From: Eubacterium sp. | Lineage (GTDB): Bacteria > Bacillota > Clostridia > Lachnospirales > CAG-274 | DNA: 11,524 nucleotides | Assembly (NCBI GenBank): GCA_020859645.1 | Contig: JAJBVU010000240.1 | Coordinates: 1-11,524, forward strand | Reading direction: 5' to 3' | Notes under the pieces: model-generated | What the model was told of the DNA's origin: nothing | The model's database searches: none | Seen by the model: the letters and a program-made list of their open reading frames with translations, nothing else | Part shown: positions 1 through 6,800 of the stretch, piece by piece | Position numbering within the stretch: the first letter of the stretch is position 1 | Layout of the letters: the number at the start of each line of letters is the position of its first letter | Translations under genes and position numbers: made by a program

Positions 1-2
1 GG

Positions 3-8
3 TATAAT
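3..8 (+). promoter_or_regulatory. Candidate sigma-A -10 box for the PBP operon
   Basis: A perfect TATAAT lies six bases inside an AT-rich start of the window, about 65 nt upstream of the PBP start codon. The matching -35 element would lie outside the window, so only half the promoter is visible. Transcription would begin near position 15 and leave a leader of roughly 58 nt. Confidence 0.45.
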
Positions 9-29
9 ATTATGTAAAGAAGCACTGTG

Positions 30-58
30 GTTATGCCGAGAGGGATTTTCAGCATAAC
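30..58 (+). promoter_or_regulatory. Leader hairpin just upstream of the PBP Shine-Dalgarno
   Basis: GTTATGC (30-36) and GCATAAC (52-58) are perfect 7-base inverted arms. After one mismatch (37/51), GAGA (38-41) can pair with TTTC (47-50) using one G-U pair, leaving a 5-nt loop. The stem ends 2 nt before the GGAGG at 61-65, so it could influence ribosome access or be an operator. There is no U-tract, so it is not a terminator. Function is inferred only from position. Confidence 0.4.
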
Positions 59-72
59 AGGGAGGTAATTTG

Positions 73-3000
73 ATGAGTGAAAACAACAAGGGATCAATAC
101 ATAACCCCTCGGAGGGTAAGAACAGTATTGACAACAGAATAGACTATAATATTTCCGCTTCAAGCCTTACCAGAAGTCTTTTTGACGAAAACAGGACTTC
201 CCCGAAAAAGGAACCCGAAACGGATATAAAAACCGGCGATACCGCCGAAAAAACGCCTAAAAAAACCGGCGAAACAAGAAGAAAAAATCTTGACGAGGGC
301 ATGCCTGCCGCAAGGCTTAAAACAAGAGCCGATGAGGAGGAACACCGCCGAAGCCCGGCTGAAGCCCAAAAAAGCCCTTCGGCGCCTGCAGCGGTTAAAA
401 AGCCTTCCGGTCATCAGGCTGAATCTAAAAGAAAGGAGCAGCCCCCAAAGAAAGCTGTCAGCCAAAATTCGGCAAAAAAGCCTGCCCCGAAGAAACCAAA
501 GGGCAGAAAAAAGCTTTCTGAAATGTCTCTTGCCGGCAGACTGTTTTGGGGCTTTAAGTGGATTGTGAGAATTATTATTATAGCATTTTTCAGTGCGATT
601 TTTGCCTGTGTAGGGGCAGGGCTCGGGGTTTATATAGGAATTATAAGAAATGCCCCGGCTCTGGAGCTTGTGTCAATTGAGCCGGATTCATATACCTCCT
701 TTGTTTATGATATGAACGGAGACCAGATTGATGAATTCCACGGTGAGGAAAACAGAATTTATGTAAGTCTTGACCAAATTCCCGAGGATCTGCAGAATGC
801 TTTCATAGCCGTTGAGGACGAGAGATTTTATACTCACAACGGTATTGACTTCAGAGGAATTATGAGAGCGGTTTACACAATGCTCTCCGGAGGCAGAATC
901 GAAGGTGCTTCTACAATTACCCAGCAGCTTATTAAAAACAACGTCACCAAAAAGACAAGCAATGACATCGAATCTAAAATTCAAGAGCAGTATCTTGCCA
1001 TAAAATATGAGTCTATGCTTGCTGAGGAGCTTGGCTCAAAGCAGGCGGCTAAGGAATATATTTTAGAGCTTTACCTAAACACCATTTATCTAAACCACGG
1101 CTATAACGGTGTTCAGGTTGCGGCTCAGGGCTATTACAACAAAGACGTTTCTGAGCTTGACTTGGCTGAAAGCGCAGTAATTGCGGCAATTACAAACAAC
1201 CCCGTTAAATACAGCCCCAGAAACGACCCCGAAGAAAATAAGGTAAGACAGTCCGAAATATTAAAGAAAATGCTTGAACAGGGTATGATAACCCAGGAAG
1301 AATATGACGCAGCCATAGTTGAGGACGTTTATTCGTCTGTTTCATCTTCCACCGGCGGCGACGATGATTCCGGAGCCGTTATTCACACATATTTCATTGA
1401 CGGACTTTTTGACCAGATTTCAGAGGATCTGCAGGAAAAGTATAAAATAAGCGAAGCTCAGGCAAACACAATTATTTATAATGGCGGTCTGCAGATTTAT
1501 TCGACCCTTGACCAAAATATACAGTCAATTTTGGACGAGACCTTCTCAGATGATTCGCTGTTCCCCAATGCCACATATAATCTGAGAGTAACCTATACTG
1601 TTTCCGTTGAGGACAGCGAAACAGGCAAGCAGGAACACTCCGAATATAACAAATATGTTAAAAACAGAGATGCTGCAGACGAATATGCGGCAAGCAAAAG
1701 AGCCGAGGTTGAAAGCGGACTTTCCGCAACCGAAAGCATAATCGCCGATAAGTGCACCTACACAGTAGAGCCTCAGTCGGCTATGGTAATAGAGGACTAT
1801 CACACAGGCTACGTTAAGGCGCTTATAGGCGGCAGAGGAGAAAAAACCGTCAGCAGAGGCTTTAACAGAGCCACAAACTCAGCAAGACAGCCCGGCTCCG
1901 TATTCAAAATTCTGGCTGCCTATGCTCCTGGTATAGACACAGGCATACTCACCGCCGCAAGCCCTATTGAGGACTCACCCTTTACCACTTCCGACGGATA
2001 TTCTCCCTCCAACTGGTGGGGAGAAAGCTACAGAGGTATGGTAAACCCCAGAATAGGTATTCAAAATTCAATGAATATCGTAGCCGTTAAGGCTATGGAT
2101 ATGGTAGGGGTAGACACCTGTTATGACTATCTTCTTAACTTCGGCTTTACCACCTTGGAGAACGACAACCACCTTTCCACAGCCTTAGGCGGAATTACCA
2201 ACGGCGTTACACAGCTTGAGGTAACGGCAGCCTACGGCACAATCGGCAACGGAGGGGTTTATAAAAAGCCCACACTTTACACAAAGGTTCTTGACCATAA
2301 CGGAAACACCCTTCTTGACTATGACGCCGACTTTGAAGAGAGAGAGGTTCTTTCAAGCGGCGCCGCATATGTTCTTATAGATATGATGAAGGACGTTATT
2401 ACAAAGGGTACAGGTACTCAGGCGGCTTTCAGAAACATAAGCATGCCCCTTTCAGGAAAAACCGGTACAACCCAAAATTCAAAGGACTTAACCTTTGTAG
2501 GTATTACCCCCTATTATGCCGCCGGAATTTGGCTGGGATATGACGATTATGATGAAACCGTCAAGAATATGGAGAGCTTAAGCCAAAGCGCCCATATGGT
2601 TGTTTGGAGAACCTGTATGGAGAAGGTGCATCAGAGCCTTGAATATAAGGAGTTTGATATGCCTTCGGATGTAACTCAGACCTATGTATGTTCATACAGC
2701 GGTATGCTGCCCAACAGCGGCTGTTCCGGTCATTATGAATATTTTGTAAAGGGAACCGAGCCTACGGAATATTGTAAGGGTCACTCCGCAAGTCTTTACC
2801 TTGATGAAAAATACAGAAGCTCAGGATATGACTACAGCCAGTATGCGTCTACAGCCTCTGACTCCGATGTAGAGGAAGATGGCGATGAGGATGAAGAAGG
2901 CGATGAGAGCAATCCTTCCGTAGCCGACGGAGCGGAATTTAACCCGACGGATGAAGAAATTCAAAACGCTTATGAAAATGAATTCGGAGAGCTGGACAGC

Positions 3001-3102
3001 GGCGGAGACTCGGGAGGAGGCGAAGCCTCTGCGGAGCCTGCCCCTGCCGAAACGCCCCCGGCTTCAGACGACTCGGAATATGCCGGAGAACCTGTCCACT
3101 GA
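73..3102 (+). CDS. Class A penicillin-binding protein, PBP1A family (bifunctional peptidoglycan glycosyltransferase/transpeptidase)
   Basis: Polymerises lipid II into glycan strands and cross-links the stem peptides outside the membrane. ATG 73 is chosen because GGAGG (61-65) lies 7 nt upstream; the adjacent TTG at 70 is too close. The protein has 1009 residues. Residues 1 to about 155 are a Lys/Pro-rich, probably disordered cytoplasmic tail, followed by one membrane helix at about 167-191. The GT51 domain shows EDERFYTHNG with catalytic Glu248, then EGASTITQQ (277-285). The transpeptidase shows SVFK with nucleophile Ser609 and Lys612, SMN (666-668) and KTGT (796-799). All key residues are present. 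Cys873, Cys884 and Cys901 sit in the C-terminal segment seen in many Firmicutes PBP1A proteins. A strongly acidic, Gly/Pro-rich extracellular tail runs from about 930 to 1009. At about 1000 residues it is long for the family because of the two tails. ponA/mrcA-type by family; no specific orthologue is claimed. Confidence 0.96.
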   Translation: MSENNKGSIHNPSEGKNSIDNRIDYNISASSLTRSLFDENRTSPKKEPETDIKTGDTAEKTPKKTGETRRKNLDEGMPAARLKTRADEEEHRRSPAEAQKSPSAPAAVKKPSGHQAESKRKEQPPKKAVSQNSAKKPAPKKPKGRKKLSEMSLAGRLFWGFKWIVRIIIIAFFSAIFACVGAGLGVYIGIIRNAPALELVSIEPDSYTSFVYDMNGDQIDEFHGEENRIYVSLDQIPEDLQNAFIAVEDERFYTHNGIDFRGIMRAVYTMLSGGRIEGASTITQQLIKNNVTKKTSNDIESKIQEQYLAIKYESMLAEELGSKQAAKEYILELYLNTIYLNHGYNGVQVAAQGYYNKDVSELDLAESAVIAAITNNPVKYSPRNDPEENKVRQSEILKKMLEQGMITQEEYDAAIVEDVYSSVSSSTGGDDDSGAVIHTYFIDGLFDQISEDLQEKYKISEAQANTIIYNGGLQIYSTLDQNIQSILDETFSDDSLFPNATYNLRVTYTVSVEDSETGKQEHSEYNKYVKNRDAADEYAASKRAEVESGLSATESIIADKCTYTVEPQSAMVIEDYHTGYVKALIGGRGEKTVSRGFNRATNSARQPGSVFKILAAYAPGIDTGILTAASPIEDSPFTTSDGYSPSNWWGESYRGMVNPRIGIQNSMNIVAVKAMDMVGVDTCYDYLLNFGFTTLENDNHLSTALGGITNGVTQLEVTAAYGTIGNGGVYKKPTLYTKVLDHNGNTLLDYDADFEEREVLSSGAAYVLIDMMKDVITKGTGTQAAFRNISMPLSGKTGTTQNSKDLTFVGITPYYAAGIWLGYDDYDETVKNMESLSQSAHMVVWRTCMEKVHQSLEYKEFDMPSDVTQTYVCSYSGMLPNSGCSGHYEYFVKGTEPTEYCKGHSASLYLDEKYRSSGYDYSQYASTASDSDVEEDGDEDEEGDESNPSVADGAEFNPTDEEIQNAYENEFGELDSGGDSGGGEASAEPAPAETPPASDDSEYAGEPVH

Positions 3103-3129
3103 CAATAGAACCTGTATATCAACTATAAA
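3099..3129 (+). promoter_or_regulatory. Weak candidate promoter before the stalk-protein gene
   Basis: CTGACA (3099-3104), overlapping the PBP stop codon, and TATAAA (3124-3129) are separated by 19 nt, longer than the ideal 17. A second TATAAA at 3133-3138 has no good -35 partner. The spacer region is AT-rich and contains no terminator hairpin, so read-through from the PBP gene is equally plausible. Confidence 0.22.
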
Positions 3130-3170
3130 AACTATAAATTTTAATTTTTTAAAGAAAGGAAGTTTTAACA

Positions 3171-3620
3171 ATGAAAAGATTTTTAGCAGTTTTTGCAGCT
3201 GCAGCCTTAACACTTTCAACTGCCGCTTTCGCAGACACAACAGAGGTAAATGTTGTTGTAAACGATAACCTTATTGAAACAAAGGGAATTATTGTAGACA
3301 GCACAACCTTGGTTCCCGTAAGAGGAGTCTTTGAAGAGCTTGGCTTTGAAGTAAGCTATGACGCCGAAACCAAAACGGCAGTTCTTGAAAACAGCAGATA
3401 CACCGTTTCTATGACAAGCGGCGACAGCGTATTTTATGTAAATGAAGAAGCAGTAACCCCTGCCGTTCCTCAGCAGATTTATGACGGACACTTTATGCTT
3501 CCCTTAAGAGCAGTAGCTGAAGCTATTGATGCAGATGTTGACTGGGTAGAGGATACAAAAACCGCTGTAGTTACTAAGAGCATGGGTCTTAAAATTGGCG
3601 GAGTTCAAACACTGTCTTAA
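3171..3620 (+). CDS. Secreted stalk-domain protein (copper amine oxidase N-terminal-like domain)
   Basis: A 149-residue exported protein. ATG 3171 follows AAAGGAAG (3155-3162) with 8 nt spacing. A classic signal peptide (KR, hydrophobic core, AFA) predicts cleavage after Ala21. The rest is one copper-amine-oxidase-N1-type domain built from two related half-motifs: TTLVPVRGVFEELGFEV with a following YDAETKTAV (about 46-71), and MLPLRAVAEAIDADVDW with EDTKTAVV (about 109-134). In Clostridia this domain is a common extracytoplasmic module, often fused to cell-wall binding or hydrolase domains; despite its name it has no amine oxidase or copper site. Here it stands alone, with no SLH, LysM or amidase domain and no sorting signal, so it is probably freely secreted or bound to a partner. 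It lies 68 nt after the PBP gene on the same strand, which fits a cell-envelope role. Its precise function is unknown. Confidence 0.85.
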   Translation: MKRFLAVFAAAALTLSTAAFADTTEVNVVVNDNLIETKGIIVDSTTLVPVRGVFEELGFEVSYDAETKTAVLENSRYTVSMTSGDSVFYVNEEAVTPAVPQQIYDGHFMLPLRAVAEAIDADVDWVEDTKTAVVTKSMGLKIGGVQTLS

Positions 3621-3641
3621 TTATACTTTGGGGGAATAAGA

Positions 3642-3752
3642 ATGTTAAGTCATTTTAAAGCCGCCGCAAAAAAGAAAGCAAAGAAGCAAGCCAAAAAACT
3701 GTTTTTCGACGGTCTTTATCTCTTTGTTTTCAGAATTTATAATAAGCTTTAA
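3642..3752 (+). CDS. Small basic, partly hydrophobic protein of 36 residues, unknown function
   Basis: A short ORF starts at ATG 3642, 21 nt after the stalk gene stop, with GGGGGAA (3630-3636) at proper spacing, and ends at TAA 3750-3752. The translation has a lysine/alanine-rich N-terminal half (AAAKKKAKKQAKK, residues 7-19) and an aromatic, hydrophobic C-terminal half (LFFDGLYLFVFRIYNKL, residues 20-36). The charge pattern suggests a peptide that could bind membrane or nucleic acid, but it is too short to assign. Support comes from the Shine-Dalgarno, same-strand tight spacing, and a terminator 6 nt beyond its stop codon. It could instead be a chance ORF in a 3' leader region. I do not recognise a family. 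Confidence 0.5.
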   Translation: MLSHFKAAAKKKAKKQAKKLFFDGLYLFVFRIYNKL

Positions 3753-3758
3753 TAATAC

Positions 3759-3800
3759 AGAGCCTGTGGAAGCTGTCTCGCTTTCACAGGCTCTTTCAGT
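3759..3800 (+). terminator. Intrinsic terminator of the PBP / stalk / small-protein run
   Basis: Arms 3759-3773 (AGAGCCTGTGGAAGC) and 3780-3794 (GCTTTCACAGGCTCT) form a 15-bp stem with a 6-nt loop. The single non-Watson-Crick position is G-U when read as + strand RNA and would be a C-A mismatch in the other direction, so the stem is tuned to + transcripts. The following TTCAGTTTCTT is T-rich but interrupted. Confidence 0.75.
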
Positions 3801-3843
3801 TTCTTCATACTTTATATATTAACCGTCCTGTAAAAGAGCGCAG

Positions 3844-3872
3844 AAAAAGAGACCGCCGAAGCGATCTCTTTT
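3844..3872 (-). terminator. Intrinsic terminator of the giant pectinesterase gene, UUCG tetraloop
   Basis: Read on the - strand, AAAAGAGATCGC pairs with GCGGTCTCTTTT (12 bp including one U-G pair) around a TTCG loop closed by C-G, the extra-stable cUUCGg tetraloop. A run of five U follows. It begins 21 nt after the stop codon of the upstream gene. On the + strand the wobble pair becomes a C-A mismatch, so the element favours - strand transcripts. Confidence 0.85.
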
Positions 3873-3893
3873 ATATTGCTTAAATTCAGAGAA

Positions 3894-6800
3894 TTACTCT
3901 GCTGAAGCTTCTGTTTTAACTGTGATGTTATCCCAATAGCTTGTAGCACTTGCTGTTTTAACAAATCTTATCTGCTGAACGAATGCGCCTGTGCCGTTTG
4001 AAGCTGTAAGAAGGTCTGAACTTGTCTCAGAGCCTACTAATACAAGCTGTGTATCGTCTGTAGTGTAAGTTCCGTCAGAACCATGCTTATAGATTGCAGT
4101 TGTTGAAGTGCCTTTGTCAAGGTCTGCAGTGATTTCAATTCTGTACCAAACGCCATCTTCAAGTGTTGCTCCCAAAGATGTTCCGTCAGCTGAATTTGCA
4201 GATACGTTTGACGCATTTACATAAACAGTGCTTGCTACGTCCATAAGGTGATAAACTATGGTGTCTTTTACGTTATCATAGTTTACTGTGGCAACGGTTG
4301 AGTCACTGCTTGAAGCTTCAGCGGCTTCGTTTTCAAAATAAATTCTGAAAGTTCTGCCTGCCGAACCTGTATCGGTTCTCAAAAAGTCTGCTGTTACGGT
4401 TACCTTGCCTGATGTAACAGGTGCTTCAAGAGGAAGTGCAACAGCCTTTCCTTCAACCTGAATCATAGCTGATGTATTGCCGTATACTCCGCTTGCATCG
4501 CTGTAAGCAAGGTTTACATCTGTACCGTCTGCATTGCTCTTAAGGAAGCCTGTGAAATCATCGCCGTAGCTTAAGTCGCACTCATAAGATGTAGTTGCCT
4601 CTGTGGGAGTCTCTGTAGTTGTTTCAATCTCGCCGCCTTCGCCTACTGATACATAATATGTAGGTTTCCAGCCGTTAAGGTAAACAGTGATGATGTCATC
4701 AGTTGTCAAATCATTGATTGTCTGAGCGTCTGTAACCTGCTTGCCGTAATTTGTTTCGAAAGCTGCGCCGTTCTTTGTGTTCTGATATTCATAGAACTGA
4801 GCGTCCTGAGGTGATGTGCTGCCCATACTTGTCCAGCCGTCTGAGCTTATAAGACCGTTTGTTTCACACTGTACATAATAGCATGTAGCGGATGTGCCGC
4901 CCCAAGGTCTGCCGTATGTACCGTAGTTCTTAGAAGGTGTAATATAACCGTCTTCTGTGATCTCACAGTTTCTGAAGATATAAGGCATTGAACGGGGAGC
5001 TGTAATATAGCCTAAGCCGCTCATATTTGCCTCTGTGAACCACTGGAGTTCGCAGTTATCGAATACAAGAGTACCTGCGCCGCAGATATAGTCAGTGTTT
5101 CCGCCGATAATACAATCCTGGAAGTATGTGTAGTTTGAAAGTGCGCCGTTCCAGCCCAGAGCATCCTGTGAAGAATAAATCTCACACTGATAATATTCTG
5201 AATAGTTGCCGCTCATTGCCAAAGCGGTTCCTCTTTCTCTCATACCGGATGTTCTTACATCATCGCCGGCAAGTCTCTTAAGACCCTTGTCGCCGCCTGC
5301 CAAGTCTTCCATTTCCTTATCGGGAACATAGTAGTTATAGGTGTTCTTAAATACTGCGTTTTCAGCCTTGAAATAATCGCCTACAACAATCATAACGCCG
5401 CCCCAGAAGCTGCTGTTAGGCTGTGTATATGAATATTTGTCTCTGAAAAGGCTTTCGCTGTAAAGACCTGTAGTGGGATCAATTGAGTAGTAATAGGTTG
5501 TTCCGCCTGTATCGCCGTAATACCAGTTTACTTCGTGACCGTTGCCCTTAAGAGTAACATAATTCTGATTCATATAAACCTGTTCCTGAATGTCTGAAAG
5601 AAGGTTTATGGTTACACGTCCGTCCTCGCCTTCGGGTCTGTCTGACATAGCGCCGATTGCTGCAAGAGCTTCTTTAAATGTTGCATAATCTCCGCCCTCG
5701 CCTACGCTGATTTCGCTTACAAAGGCAATGGGATCAAGTTCTTTTTCTTCATATTCGAGATAAATCTCGTTTTCGTTTGTTTCGCCGGCAGCTACGGAAA
5801 CTCTGTCGTTTGTAAAGCTTCCGTCTGTAGTTACAACTGATGTGTTGTATTCACCGGGGTAAAGTGAAACGCTGTATGTACCTGCTGTTGTGTCAACTGC
5901 CGATGCATCAAATGTATAAACGATTGAAGTGTCGTCCATCTTTGTAAATGAAATTGAGCTTACTACGCTTGCGTCTGTAGCTGAGCCTGTAATTTCACCT
6001 GTAAGCGTTTCTTCGGGAAGCTGCGTAAGGATAATCTCTAATGCGCTTCCGTCGCTTGTGATTGTTTCAGCTCCTGTAGAGAAGGCTGCGTCAACGCCGC
6101 CGTCGCTTGTGGAAACAGTATATGTGTGACCCATGTTAAGAGTTACAGAAGTGTCTGTAGTTGCTGCTGTAATAACCTCTGCCGAGTCAACGTCTGTAAA
6201 GTAAATGCTTACTGTATCTGTGTCGATTACAAATTCATCTGCGTTAGACTTTGTAAAGCTTAAAGCTGTTTCAACAGGTTCGTTAATAAGATATTTAACG
6301 CCGTAGATATAAACGCCGTTTGTTCCGGAAGGACCGAAAGCGTATACATGACCTGCTTCAACGGATACTGTAAAGCTCATATTCTGAGCTGTATCGGGAG
6401 CACTGCTTGTTACCAGTGATGTTCCGGATGATGTTCCGCCAACACCGTAGTCATAAAGTGCAAGATTCTTGCTTGCGGGAATGTAAGCATAAACTGTCAG
6501 CATACCCGAGGAATTAGCTGTATAAACAACTGCGTTTCCTGTTGTGGGAAGTGTTCCCCAGCTGCTGGGTCTTGTACCCATCTTATAGCCGTAGTGTGTT
6601 ACGCCGTCAGTATATTCATATGAATATGATGAGCTCTTTGCCCATGTTGTATAGCTTTCGCTTGAAAGACAGGGAATAAGTGTAATAAGAGCCGCATAGT
6701 TGCCCTCATCGTCAGCACCTGCGTTGTAGTCGCCTACTGCTACGGAGCCGCCGTTATTAACCTCGTCAAACCACCATGTAAAGCTTGAGCCTACTATAGT

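Noticed and set aside
70..72. TTG at 70 as start of the PBP
   Set aside because: Only 4 nt from GGAGG and immediately followed by an ATG with ideal spacing.
3216..3491. - strand ORF of 91 codons over the stalk gene
   Set aside because: Antisense shadow of a gene with signal peptide and clear domain motifs; no promoter or Shine-Dalgarno.
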